This document shows positions 31,301 to 34,569 of a stretch of 64,000 bases of DNA, piece after piece. The stretch comes from an uncultured Eubacteriales bacterium. Its GTDB lineage: Bacteria; Bacillota; Clostridia; Christensenellales; CAG-917. The stretch is taken from the NCBI GenBank assembly GCA_900545885.1, contig URAF01000009.1, forward strand, positions 1 through 64,000. The letters are read 5' to 3'. The notes below the pieces were generated by a model. That model was not told the DNA's origin. It made no database searches and worked only from the letters and a program-made list of their open reading frames with translations. Made by a program: the position numbers and the translations under genes. Numbering within the stretch: position 1 is the stretch's first letter; the number at the start of each line of letters is the position of its first letter.

Positions 31301-32201
31301 GATCGAGATTTGTGGAGAACAGCTTGTCGGATTTGATATCTGCGACAAGGTAAATGGACACGTTTTCGGGAACGAGTGCGGCAAGCATATCGAGGTTGAT
31401 GCCGAGCACGTCATTGACGAGCGTGACAATGTCCTCGGGAATAAGTCCGCCGGGAGTAAAGAGACCCGAAAGAAGGCTCCAGATGAGCGTGGGAACGGCG
31501 AGAGGCATTTCAAGACGCTGAGAACCGTCCGCGAAAGTGAAAAGTCTGGAATCGCCGAAGAATGCGGTGAGAATACCTTCGAGAGTACCGAGCTGAAGAT
31601 TGATGCCCGCGAGTTTGCCGATGAGTTCGCCGATATCGATGCCGAGAATCTTGTTGAGAATGAGGTCGGCAAATTCGGAATCACCGAATGCGGACTGCAA
31701 CGTGGCTGCAATCGCCGTAATGTCGATGTCATCGGTCTTGACGGCCTTCGCGCCCTCCTTGGCTCCGCTGCAATCGTAAACGATTGTGGAGTCGTAGTAG
31801 TAAAAGCCGATGAGCATTTCGGTCAATACGCCGTTCGCGTCCATTCTCCACAGCTCAACCAGCATCTGGGAGTTTGCGTCGTTGGCAAGGTCAAGGGCGA
31901 GCTGCAACTTGACGGCGAAGGAATAGCCGTTCTTGTCGCGTATGTAGTCGAGATACAGCAGAGTGTCTGCGTTTATGTATCCCTTCTGCCCCGTGGCCGT
32001 GTTCAGCGCCGCCTGTTTGAACAGCGCATAGGCGTCGAGCCCCGACAAAGTTTCGGGTGCGGTAGTGTCCGTATTACCCGGGTCGACGGGAATATTGGGC
32101 ACGTTGTTTGCATTGTTGGAAGTGGGATTGCAGGCGACGAGAGCGCTCGCCACAAGGCAAATCACCAACACGAACAGCAATGCGAATTTCAGTCTTCTCA
32201 T
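10374..32201 (-). CDS. giant modular cell-surface lipoprotein, 7,275 residues
   Basis: This is a single open frame of 21.8 kb with no internal stop. The start ATG (32199-32201) follows GGAGGG. Residues 1-24 are a lipoprotein signal peptide ending in LVAC, so Cys24 is the expected lipid attachment site and the protein should sit outside the membrane. Residues of about 40-5,250 hold some 13 related modules. Each has amphipathic strands, a Leu-rich helix, a strand pair like LYVDLSxLG, and an Ala/Ser/Thr/Asp/Glu-rich linker around the core AAEAVTAD. Later modules contain tyrosine-rich inserts. Residues of about 5,250-5,850 form a distinct region with hydrophobic helices and Trp/Tyr-rich patches. 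The last 1,400 residues contain repeated Ig-like units with a V-x-W-[DN] motif, resembling Big_4. There is no LPxTG anchor. The gene is flanked by a long A+T-rich leader and a strong terminator, so it is probably transcribed alone. I cannot assign a function. Lipid binding (LppX/LolA-like modules) or a long adhesive stalk are both guesses. Confidence 0.9.
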   Translation of the reverse strand: MRRLKFALLFVLVICLVASALVACNPTSNNANNVPNIPVDPGNTDTTAPETLSGLDAYALFKQAALNTATGQKGYINADTLLYLDYIRDKNGYSFAVKLQLALDLANDANSQMLVELWRMDANGVLTEMLIGFYYYDSTIVYDCSGAKEGAKAVKTDDIDITAIAATLQSAFGDSEFADLILNKILGIDIGELIGKLAGINLQLGTLEGILTAFFGDSRLFTFADGSQRLEMPLAVPTLIWSLLSGLFTPGGLIPEDIVTLVNDVLGINLDMLAALVPENVSIYLVADIKSDKLFSTNLDLGIDFNTADTSLEDKYGIIQSELDLSLGSKYINSDGTPIINVEEYLTEAKAPEGSPEIDGGRGLDLASLEEYSLLTLDLSIGLDVLLAKGDHTVDSIVGAFGTLISGLIPGYDGLPEGLKQKTISFDDMAQGLYLNVKGGINMRDPAQTNLLVEITGKNGEVRASVAYVGADEALYVDLTGILGAGKVKVSNLNLNAVLGDLINQLIETIKNGIGGLSAAEQQQVENYIAAAENEIANGGIVQSITANGDGEPIQDTIGLIVAIINNINVNKDGDIFNITGVTVTLTQTILDYIFGLVFTGDFEGANIPLVPPTGKDNIELEYVNEGFGKLKTIKLGAGLGIEPNEAVLELGLRIDAQFGSVRNPEYFNTRIAEFREGNAKGEFITLATFDDLKALIAGDGTFDVSKLLAGIDTVGLGLEIGVNISAQPGKLADIKYDNGNDLAITVLAAFEEAFGANATLVLKAELGGLDKLVSGGFNVGALLGSSNIYAGLRISDGSTPLEIWLMQDVLYVKADEQILGGLNVKMDLSDILASLGNGGGTTAADASAADESGATDGGSSIDVMGLLVAVLGGVKLGDTYIDVYFSAQLISALLGLINVQGLEITGADGGPLSIDEGSGISIALNDGLDLTELAVKLNLGIGDSFDFGVDIGGLNLGINSGLITAPVESEFSDFFETPYAYLSLGLGVAGHIDAGEVSLGEGFGEIIFDKQLDFDYGLGVQGKIDIAPILAQFMGKTLPEGYVNGTQLAVTLTNGEKTLIGIYYNNGKLYVDANVLGVAPVSIDVDIVSLILDLIGGTQGGGEGSGASEAATADDATVLNAKNALFLALKVSSKGFIIEVTEGLTEMLVNLIGINIPEISAILSVDWTQIGKTETDGKLLSVNVGIGDEMSVEVYIDAIGLALGEDAQAQEFLPDLEGYTSIGSIEKNDAGMAVTITENIFLSVEGSIDLKALADTEDSWTVGQWIEAFLKDANISQDPAVNAGVKNLLSQIVLKFGIDRDVATTIDFRLSANIRFNPANLADVNYLLSHSDIALEVFTTNTEGVRSAILSVYLLAGENGTSTLYVGSDEGGIIDGVKLAIPNLDLNALLAGLGGGTEEGGNEAVTTADGTEEPAADNGGVLDIIKNIIGNAIYGIYVDDTSAKINLGAQFLTFILNTFLTDEAGNPVYNIDPDNFVQLNPENSFLALYFGGEDESFGIEVSLGIDPFTVALSLGGLRVAFGEGNVVTPDGFRPEDYQSIYDNLEVLSVETDIDLEVALKNTTAFENGELAIGDLLSAIIANLELSLGLEIPADLVIGVNLYVGANINLKDASATEIVLELTDKNSADGEQILGVYLRGSQIWVKGVLFENSFTFENTAFAQIITEKLAEFLAGVSAGGEAGGAAEAVSAADNDGTQESLDVLFNLSENHISLIITQELLKAFIEAVAGDQADEITHIIEQLNPEANLDVDFSKPSISLKADIGFASLGLAINSPKLALDASTNVTDRIDAIKGEEFNSYAGSSVVRFDLDVSVSYSASATYQLLSEEEAARYPSSERYIPVGDGSYVQNPKGLYVRKPMDLSDIIDVILKMPAIEEALGGLNAGDLQGLIDALVASLGLDLALDDPIDDNFQVKIFGALDLKALGIDEIFGGNFETPEIDLRNVLENALQVGIQIIFNPETSAAADVAVYLAEGDLYLDLDTLGGPRIKFDLIDLLDRVGAFDTTPATGGDATTADETSDQPAEEGVDIGTITGIIDALIRKLVLRAGMVVEGEDSYNVLESGLGIAVLFNSNMLSALLGLITGTEVDLDGFELAEGSELYLDLKDGGIALGVRAKANTGFELKLETETGIQIDVATSDKEVVPATDKEGYVDVTQYIYSICAIAGAEGFEDYDISQFTGQRITFSLGGILYFNSTASESYNLGSLLSSWIEDLVLELKTDSAFNDGVGFRLSVSADLAKLNISALLGSKPDFDAFLAESDLDSIEFALELIELDEQGNVKYDENGDEIVVGGIYLYRGTLYLDGKDVFDIVDNYSYVPNFLDFVLEAAKLGQSTGNQGAGSAVAATSADTNGEPEVEEGRNAMLSLIYSNTLAQVVITKTIVSLVLATLVPDLGDIAEIFDTLQISLDLDLGRNNYVQLPEGATEEEYPLGHRYTYYGTEKFVDAAEYGVEGDYIKLTDTETEQGFYLRADNYVMYTYNAESGNYEIATSVEADKTYFVKYLNQYRQIENIRYVRLYGYVQDNKGTLYRVYDPNTNIKEFYIGLNLNVGAIDLGLKLGGLNLEFGDNQLIPQYILDGKDKNAPEKDVPLLPFYDSVITVGMSVEFELGITEGAINIGEMLKPILGDIGDVRIEMPETSKGYSSAHMRLDLSVMLDMFDIANSEISISLVNLSSEAGAEVEWIAAYYMCDMLYLDLSFFNLPKVAVPLTAISEYLDQLLGDILDGSIYDDVEIPSASEAVAAEDAPASEVSDLTVEEKVAQLLISNRMLSLSVGNAVMRYLLQIIKLGDNTLEDLIYDDLLGSLEVKFDMRDGVSVDIGAYLALQGDRYFEAPDQSVGAIESGIAAGSKYYVFKQAADGSFTMDGEEFREMGTSDKLSGENIAFARYDVKVVSDGADGKKLVYVNGETETDLASGDIIYAYRKGPDANTVPYDMEMNLNLSVNNINVYFESQHEYSLTSDEIKEYKNFNNVDTVKLSETISLDLLFDHDSEIDLTPLLEYLFPDISQELKAVINSESNAGGDVLRNIDLVIALEFKLGEFMNRMRELGANVPNLVIPDEFDLVSFIQVLVAIIQSDALGLEMMLDYINASVEIVTYDPEDNAAHNILGVYLISGKEGEENNGLFVDLSYFGQPGIQIKLSELQNLIDDLMGQVEGGSAASEAVTADGENGLPSIDTGLNLELPLISAEIAGYISAFLYGMRITSSYIQVLANADLINQLLLLLTGEEIDLGTQNNMSYITINTDFNNYRFVAADKATPEQLNYTNSRFRVEANENGLYWLDRASREYRLRSEMTETQKTEYEQQHGKDYYDILPIELYLDVNGEYVSVATATRTDWIRAARNDNGTYVFFEKQVAEETGEVTYINLTENTAGVYAIYVTEDKKPVIEANIWLWEYKIGLGIQLPDTAGEEYIYSEVGENNGDYVKVADELTYSPDGTYSATEARYLYYRGHYYEITKDNLYKYENGKYSLVNSEAMTDFTNGGAYDKVYFVLADVVDEGFKMYVQIKKDLVYRGDVVRTKYAYVGEGKGNYTRSNAESLISRPDYFVNYNNTIDYSALEEELYLDTANGEFVSEAEYIERYGSGSIEGAAKYNKGDVSFVRDGDKFVSVNTYTSGGGSLEGKDVYGSEHIKYVDTDQLYAISLTLRGSIFLGKYSLYMTEAEWRANETKYGAFDQRKDKNAYALVDGHYVQQAGGKYYRYTADTAAIKDVLGAIFGDLEAQINVADDYSAEILFEIKVNVTIDYSDDDTITSLYVKKMNLAVDAWRREQTDGSLTHILGLYYMNDLDSDAALYADLTWLLGSGAKFKVDLSAYSIEDLLADKLDIGSILGGLGGGAAEAVAAGDAESSASVNVGNPNGAYALLNFYTRSLALKASAGFLKLIVNMIAPNAGATIEEMLPNIVLNAQIDLAPYNLTIGATLFDESGDVGLLDLGITLNLFNNEDKTKGMQIDFGSEEEFKELDEQRLASGSKDYIFYYGMFTKVEDGEGDYVKDGTEKGYVKQKGGNYVKNTATEYKMLKQSSLNGDGAYAQSERYALVPDGYKVLNTAEEVNEYYNGGGSSLYYFQYYYATGRTEMKPYVRGEYSANALAYKWDEGKQTVVPSDGFAKLYVEDNSAKSTYVKDANGVHKAYTVFSDYQQLLSLDLGALLAGEQLDILDMLANSGIETLELSFSLNIDLSFGDIINWTEQMSRLMTLKDGSNDYLKFILASLARNQAEFMSYIGGTLNVALQVNAGALLKALPELTSGGGITIDGILPLLAGTKAYIEFFYRTNYHGDDEITIADEPLRIWLELDEDVNANVYIQGNLLGQFIQTGDSVMGDFLGQKLKLEGLPLASLLASLGSKESTQDLTADAETADEPIVGADNDITIDIGDANTGILPEAVWGVLDLILGQLLFANDMLSVGLTEDLLANIIDNFLPDFDKDSLSFLPNIKVTSASDTSGINILFGGAPSIQIQLGVMSGMDSVIDVEDIETNPDRYLATDLYGIGDVSAYLKGKNLKVSGDAETGYKLNSENGDKVIVSTSEYALAAYASSETIWLGDRYNLTIENGKPVFVKEENAYADKDNIWAVDVNGLYGDIPQELKDYQGISEAEFVTYAAGDKMLVAAIELLMRRTDETYTYGANDEKRYTLHPEYIKGEYIKLGDLNVAIEIGDLGIRINEEFTGNMQATAGLNPEDFKSVTDAKLRLSTNIDVSFFGEAGEAVDLSELLDLILKKIPSGSPLANNELVINIVGALGDKDNPYLNAKLDAYIDLATFSLEVALVVNRYQTEGEKAGELGNTLLAVYLKDDSVYIDLSGILGDGVMVSITNLGLNQLLADKLGGLLASAGIGGSSAAEAVTATIEDALGMTLHDYAYLGVLINPGYFSLQLTAMVINAIVAKIGEENPDLNLDFVLPDFGDIMISAHGDKADGAKLSINAKFAEGFMGAIDINTLTLGTEPVFGTEAGRINLDTSKFSEVYNATTGNIAENFYLSANAFVEVSMTSEGLKPGDTDYDNSLAGWGIRTITNLLLGALDETMLGLFSQGLQSYYTKLSTADAQAWKDKGGILYTTETPDDLGSYTEYKGEISDAVALYKFDPKVNVTFAENDVNLIIDIAADIDLGSIVAFGIGGILFSDLKLEIRLGEPFNSQFLTVYYLGSSRLEKEGNIYTLGTNGTVFSDAIYIDASGLGLGKIKFQGITGLLGANIGKAFDENAVSADAGTSADDAESSAGESQADNDSVSVAINIAEGSIGLELDAALINTIFGLLPELPIELPSIQKLAFNLAFSDNGISSISLEGILDEASTGLQLAISDIGISLDKQVDVESIVGEVSIGYSGITYSKTAGLMTLIQNVIDGIAPSLGITIEKNATFISLTAETSGARLRAAKYGNTGASSVTLIGNRRADAISGTNPAPFRLVLDLAVKHPDRGPGGANTPFTANIHFGNNNLLIQNLSVGNGTVDSLLKTILGDTIDAASLAGTGSNLFNFAYTDADSNEWSYPGTSTRPDYPGAVTASDDSEGTAKTSALSLGSSYEPKLDGLIQSIDLNLFNSNGYQPYLSGTKAQNQLTDSSKYLSVKIEFGKDAFNELLIMVYTIVLGLIQEFTDSRNADSFFFPDPAKMTDYNYGYWYYSSSLVWEDPLRDYAVLPYSNNIKGLIEEVGKKATTQEKVELIKPYVQGLPVALLQWVLYGGLLPVSESLVGAAMTIAGDSVGNIGILIGSLLPIPFASYDANVPNPSANIYIDFAPDASDYGVSGNVSPGIQAIELMINVAKTEQGGKYVTNNINNANGANNLNSYAETMVLTINPRSLLGQDTSGSGILGFTEGDTAEIINNNNKIGDNTRIDITDPATREGQITFNTGATQSITLNGKGLSEVLPLTANVTFANGMNSVGGSGYDYTGGTTIVWDASSVDLTAAAVEDEDGKRLAGYVYGYALNVVVAAIPVYITNDFGLSNIYGYTTSDGKTYTQSKIEVDMSSESKVELPDLVRIRFLTGGTRTFGTQLTDEQGNKLLAVLKLSDGKYETITEKDAEGNLLTNVHGGTYVLYPAFVAGLTGETFTDTATGMTYQVLDVNKLPSGRNFPVGVITWDTETFKYGWDGAYDVDGNSGNDTLNVGFTYQWGYSAETYGSYPVTVKRNAISSVSRMNGVGANDETLTLKVTKENDKNYIVFKGNTVGSLLNGKTFVEYLQTFNKMSGRYTSNKSFTNIDVVWDDAAIKAVTDAIAAITTADGTVEYWRGIDVTVTLYVGEYWAFRGGVDKTSGNASYGMVDAVGFVNPEQTTGKVQVRQPYQVNIKIEESEPPTTIMPAPPVTEEPVALNFADGSRAYAGEAGYLEYTIGTSAQLYGLMPTSGTVVNPVTGEEKTASFDWNGFRYDAEAVADVALVTVNANGTQSEVPVVVTLADNQDVSDGVNNLLGENSTSEVVKIVDAKYRAMVIDPFLYKSFAAYTSALPAELEVKMSDGSEKTLKVNWGSVEWGNDSALPAEGYRNDKHAITFSDESGTQYAFTLPLLVMERIIVSSDLAPEGYVLLSETRRFSSIIRTYTNAKEQDGQLLEISYSRETGMPTAIAYYNAFAFNAENDIPKSVKLVFAGSGEEVVYTLRFKAGVEGNDKAFALPADFTSTTSSASPAVMEIVSGDVVIGEISLDVSFKSVRINRYNSTIAADDLVTLRYSFDVYGANTPFAYGEYNNDFVYYIDGKFVAKDVYEAEYKSNPAYKALGKTAEDVFTPYYYLYDNTSKTYSLAKAEDTNCMVFVYTASDTIAIDSWNHASLSYTYTGGVRNTSANVKLDNGTETGAVAAVNVPLNIKNAALTGEAVKFGKTDFDTSAENKFVKVDDEQNRIIFCDKDGNDFGGVNYFDIEKQTFNFDPFSGIVLNAKHFPTTGTAVTVSGEYAGLAVTVDYANIGMTYQGGWYRVTITVSAIDIKRGVNADGTDNLLNIKKQTARKDMAFVVSHNATLAATGNETLVGMEGMSAATAIDPYEFSMSDFRDSLPTSINVVFNNDTEPTEQEYTVGASDGYVLNWKTSSMKVNYMGGKTYLTAQLTGPDGSTQELLIPMFVQRVIVTDITGTKGSNIGQKFTFGADGVSNEEFTIDPYNVATHDLPKGYNVNFKVYMPKEDGSFGEPEQEPKNVTYNYIAVAMPSTLDLTVDLAKKGGEGRATMQIDGGQRLSVKLKVKAVDISAQSAPSLSATGNVLPTKVSVGGVTVSVVWYGTAEVKYNAGQSTAKYNVTFASPDSNFTIPAIANRNVEYKLTAYIGAIVDSAGGVLDTVGGVPVSQLTGNTITVTV
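10400..14660 (-). repeat. C-terminal Ig-like (Big_4-like) repeats of the giant protein
   Basis: At least seven units share a short strand ending in V/L-x-W followed by D, N or similar, at about 14,535, 13,985, 13,610, 13,140, 12,825, 11,180 and 10,615. Several have the fuller Big_4 pattern, for example LPAELEVKMSDGSEK followed by LKVNW. Such domains are common in stalks and adhesins of Gram-positive surface proteins. They are divergent in DNA sequence, so this is an old protein repeat and not a recent DNA duplication. Confidence 0.65.
16530..30650 (-). repeat. module array and acidic/alanine linkers in the giant protein
   Basis: Thirteen linkers punctuate the array, near 30,600, 29,655, 28,875, 27,980, 27,140, 26,150, 25,155, 23,965, 22,705, 20,670, 19,135, 17,680 and 16,575. 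Twelve resemble AAEAVTAD (ASEAATADD, NEAVTTAD, AAEAVSAAD, ASEAVAAED, ASEAVTAD, AAEAVAAGD and so on). The first contains LSAAEQQQ instead. Before nearly every linker comes a strand pair such as VYLAEGDLYLDLDTLG, LLAVYLKDDSVYIDLSGILG or ILGVYL...LFVDLSYFG. Spacing grows from about 0.8-1.0 kb at the N-terminal end to 2.0 kb at the ninth interval, then falls to 1.1 kb. Confidence 0.8.
18290..26760 (-). repeat. tyrosine-rich inserts within modules of the giant protein
   Basis: Segments dense in Tyr, Gly, Asp and Lys, with a recurring G-x-Y-[VI]-K pattern, interrupt the modules at about 26,620-26,760, 24,590-24,950, 23,400-23,720, 21,050-22,480 (the largest, about 475 residues), 19,800-20,330 and 18,290-18,780. 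Short examples are GDYIKLTD, GDYVKVAD, GDYVKDGT and GNYVKNTA. They account for most of the length growth of modules 7-11. Their composition differs sharply from the Leu/Ile/Asp-rich modules around them. Confidence 0.7.
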
Positions 32202-32299
32202 AGTTTCCCTCCTATGCTTCCCTACGCGCATATAGCGCGCCCATAGACTAATATACATTGCAATTATACGCACGGAGTGCGTCGAAGATAAACACATTA

Positions 32300-32329
32300 A
32301 TTATAATTAATAAAACATTAAAAAATCAA
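32300..32329 (-). promoter_or_regulatory. candidate promoter of the giant lipoprotein gene
   Basis: On the minus strand TTGATT (32324-32329), an 18-bp spacer and TATAAT (32300-32305) lie in an A+T-rich block that could act as an UP element. This would give a leader of about 90 bases containing the 6-bp inverted repeat at 32268-32282. A second TATAAT within that leader, at about 32264-32269, has no good -35. Confidence 0.6.
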
Positions 32330-32542
32330 AATAACCTAAAAATTAATTTTTCGGGCTGCCCCACACCGAGCAACGAAAGCAAAATCTAAGCCTAAAAGGC
32401 TTATTTTTAAAAAATCGACAAAATACGAGTACTTACGACAAAAAAAATTCGAAATTTTAAAAACAAAAATTCGTCGATTTTTACGCATTTTTACCGCAAA
32501 ACGACAACTTTTCAAATGCAAAATTTCCCACAAAAATAAAAA

Positions 32543-32566
32543 CACGCGCTTTCGGAAAAACGCGTG
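32543..32566 (-). terminator. terminator of the PIG-L deacetylase gene
   Basis: The stem CACGCG/CGCGTG with a 12-base loop is followed on the minus strand by TTTTTATTTTT, about 60 bases beyond the stop codon. Confidence 0.8.
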
Positions 32567-32626
32567 AAAAAGGCAGTAAATCGCAGTCTGTTTTTCTACT
32601 CTCCCGCCATTTTGATTTTGCTGAAT

Positions 32627-33421
32627 TCAGTCGCAGACTTTGACGTGCAGACTGTTTTTGAAATCGTCGATAATGCGTCCAGCAAAGGCTTCGACATCGG
32701 TGCCGTACGCGATTTCCGTCATATCCAGCGCATAGATAAGCGACTGTGCCTTGTCACCCTCGTGACTCTGGCAGAAAGTTGCGTTTGCGCGGCGTCTGGC
32801 AAGTGCTGCCATGTCGTAGCGTTTCACCGCATTCTGAGTGACAAAAACGCTCATAAGGTCGGAAGCAAGCGTTTCGTACCCGCTCACGTCGAAAACCACC
32901 TTGTCCTCGTCGGCAACCCAATCCAGGTCGCGCCAAACCTCGCAACCGTAAATTTTTCGCGGTTTTTCGTCGTCGTTCAACAAATTAACGGCGTCCAGCG
33001 CAACAAGACACGCCGCGACGTGCGTCGGGTGTCTGTCGAAAGGATTGTGCAGATAAAGCGCGTCGAGACGCGGATACCGTCGCATAATTGCCGCCAGCTG
33101 TTCCACGATGTCGCGGGAACGAGCCTTAATCTCCGCAGAAGTCTTTTCAAACAACCACAAGGCGGCATAGCCGCCTTTTTCCGCCGCTCTCTTCTGCTCG
33201 GCAGTACGCAACTCCGCCATATCGTCGTCGGAAACGTCCTTGAATTGTTCCGCTCGCGGGCAGGCTCCGCCGTCAGTAAGCACAACGCCCGCAAAAGCGT
33301 TCTCACCGTACGCCTTGACAATTCCGTCAAACGCGAACATCTCCATATCGTCCTTGTGTGCCGAAACCGCAAGATACCTCACGCTGTCGTCGTTTGCTCC
33401 GACTGGTACGAACTTTTCCAT
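32627..33421 (-). CDS. PIG-L/LmbE family deacetylase
   Basis: The 264-residue protein has the zinc-site motifs of the PIG-L family: SAHKDDMEM at residues 20-28 (usually AHPDD) and HPTHVA at 131-136. Members remove acetyl groups from N-acetylglucosamine-type sugars or related conjugates. There is no signal peptide, so it acts in the cytoplasm. The start follows AAGGAG. The 15-bp segment carrying that site is duplicated in tandem. Its neighbours encode a mutarotase-like protein and a GH20 hexosaminidase, which fits amino-sugar breakdown. The Lys in place of Pro in the first motif is a small deviation that leaves the metal-binding residues intact. Confidence 0.85.
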   Translation of the reverse strand: MEKFVPVGANDDSVRYLAVSAHKDDMEMFAFDGIVKAYGENAFAGVVLTDGGACPRAEQFKDVSDDDMAELRTAEQKRAAEKGGYAALWLFEKTSAEIKARSRDIVEQLAAIMRRYPRLDALYLHNPFDRHPTHVAACLVALDAVNLLNDDEKPRKIYGCEVWRDLDWVADEDKVVFDVSGYETLASDLMSVFVTQNAVKRYDMAALARRRANATFCQSHEGDKAQSLIYALDMTEIAYGTDVEAFAGRIIDDFKNSLHVKVCD

Positions 33422-33451
33422 ACTTTCTCCTTATCGACTTTCTCCTTATCG
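33422..33451 (-). repeat. tandem 15-bp duplication carrying two Shine-Dalgarno sites
   Basis: ACTTTCTCCTTATCG occurs twice head to tail (33422-33436 and 33437-33451) right before the PIG-L start. On the minus strand each copy supplies an AAGGAG ribosome site. Confidence 0.9.
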
Positions 33452-33498
33452 TCTGCCGCACGACCGTATAGATCGCGCCATACAAATCATAGCTTTGC

Positions 33499-33666
33499 AA
33501 CACGTATCGTGTATTTTGTGTTTTTCTGTACTTTTGCCCGCCGTTTCAATTTGTTCAATTAGAACACAAATCGTGTATTTTCCACGGCTTTACAGGAATA
33601 TTTTTCCTCGTTTTAAGTCGCAAACGCCTTATGTGCCACACTTTTGCAACACGTATCGTGTTTTTT
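33499..33666. repeat. three copies of a short palindromic element
   Basis: AACAC-GTATCGTGT-ATTTT occurs at 33499-33517, with a variant AACACAAATCGTGT at 33563-33581 and a third copy at 33648-33666. The first and third share 19 identical bases (from TTTGCAACACG to CGTGT). The ACACG/CGTGT arms pair around TAT, and each copy is followed by a T-run on the plus strand. All lie between the DUF4380 and PIG-L genes. They could be operators or small terminator-like elements; no rightward gene precedes them. Confidence 0.8.
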
Positions 33667-33669
33667 ATA

Positions 33670-34551
33670 TTATTCAAAGAATTTCAAACCTTCGTCGGTG
33701 AACTCCGTATTTTCGGGAACGTCCACTATGCTCCACGTTTCCGTCATCGTCGCAGTTTCGCCTTTCCCGAGCTTTTTGACTGCGGACAGCCATTCGACTT
33801 CGAGAATATGGTTGTTGGTGTAACTCTCGAAGTTGCACCAGAAATCGCCGTAAACGCCGTCCTCGACTTTGTACTGCCATTTCATAGCTTTGCCGCCGAG
33901 CACGTAGTACGCGCGGCCTTTCTTTGTGTAAGCGCCGATTTTGATTGCGTTTTCTTTTTCGGTCTGACGAAGCACGAGATATTTTTTGCCCACGGTCAGT
34001 CTTTCGTCGCCGATTTCGTTGTACGGCCATTGAACGAGGTTCTGCACGGGGTTGAGTTCGTCAACGGGCTCGTTGAGAGGAAGAACCATTATTCCGCCTT
34101 TTGCCGCAACAGTAAGTCCCCAGACGGCAAGTTCGCGTTCCGCGCCTTTGTTGGTCACGCGATTGACGACTTTGAGCGCGCCTTTTTCGTCGAGGTCGAC
34201 TTCCAGTGCGTAATCGAGGTTTTTGGCAACACGACAGACGAAGGTTCCGCCGAACTCGCGTTCCTCGCATTCCACGGGCACGTTGTCGGGGGTATAGGTT
34301 TCAAGGTCTTCGGGAGATTTCCAGACGCGATGTCCGCCGTAAAGATACCACTTGGTGCCTGCGCCGAAATTCTCGTCGAAATATTCGCCGCCTTTGTCGA
34401 CGTTGCGGTCAAGGTCTTCGTTCAGAAAATTGAATTCGTCGGTGCCGAAGTAAATAATTCTGGGACCGATGTCCAGCGTGACGAGAACTTTTGTTCCGCC
34501 GCGTTCGAAACACGCGCATTTGCCGTAATTTTTGTAAGTCAGGGTTTTCAT
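33670..34551 (-). CDS. DUF4380 protein, galactose-mutarotase-like fold
   Basis: The 293-residue protein fits the DUF4380 family, which shares the beta-sandwich of aldose 1-epimerases. Visible family blocks include LVTLDIGPRIIYFG near the N-terminus (residues 23-36), GGHRVWKSPED (71-82) and ESYTNNHILEVEWLS near the C-terminus. The biochemical role of the family is not established to my knowledge. Binding or epimerisation of a sugar is inferred from the fold and from the GH20 and PIG-L neighbours. The start has GGAGAG upstream, directly after a strong hairpin. There is no signal peptide. Confidence 0.8.
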   Translation of the reverse strand: MKTLTYKNYGKCACFERGGTKVLVTLDIGPRIIYFGTDEFNFLNEDLDRNVDKGGEYFDENFGAGTKWYLYGGHRVWKSPEDLETYTPDNVPVECEEREFGGTFVCRVAKNLDYALEVDLDEKGALKVVNRVTNKGAERELAVWGLTVAAKGGIMVLPLNEPVDELNPVQNLVQWPYNEIGDERLTVGKKYLVLRQTEKENAIKIGAYTKKGRAYYVLGGKAMKWQYKVEDGVYGDFWCNFESYTNNHILEVEWLSAVKKLGKGETATMTETWSIVDVPENTEFTDEGLKFFE

Positions 34552-34569
34552 AATCTCTCCGTCGTATTT

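Larger units (their letters stand above)
32202..32626. other. A+T-rich intergenic region, no gene
   Basis: These 425 bases between the giant gene and the PIG-L gene hold no convincing coding sequence; a 69-codon minus-strand frame at 32336-32545 has no ribosome site. Features visible are an inverted repeat ACGCAC/GTGCGT (32268-32282) in the giant gene's leader, a perfect 14-bp palindrome at 32338-32351 (AAAAATTAATTTTT), and a 7-bp hairpin TAAGCCT/AGGCTTA at 32387-32403 with a T-run on the plus side. The PIG-L terminator lies at 32543-32566. Confidence 0.75.

Noticed and set aside
32336..32545. A 69-codon leftward frame in the A+T-rich gap upstream of the giant gene
   Set aside because: Phe/Lys/Ile-rich composition is what A+T-rich DNA gives by chance, and it has no ribosome site.
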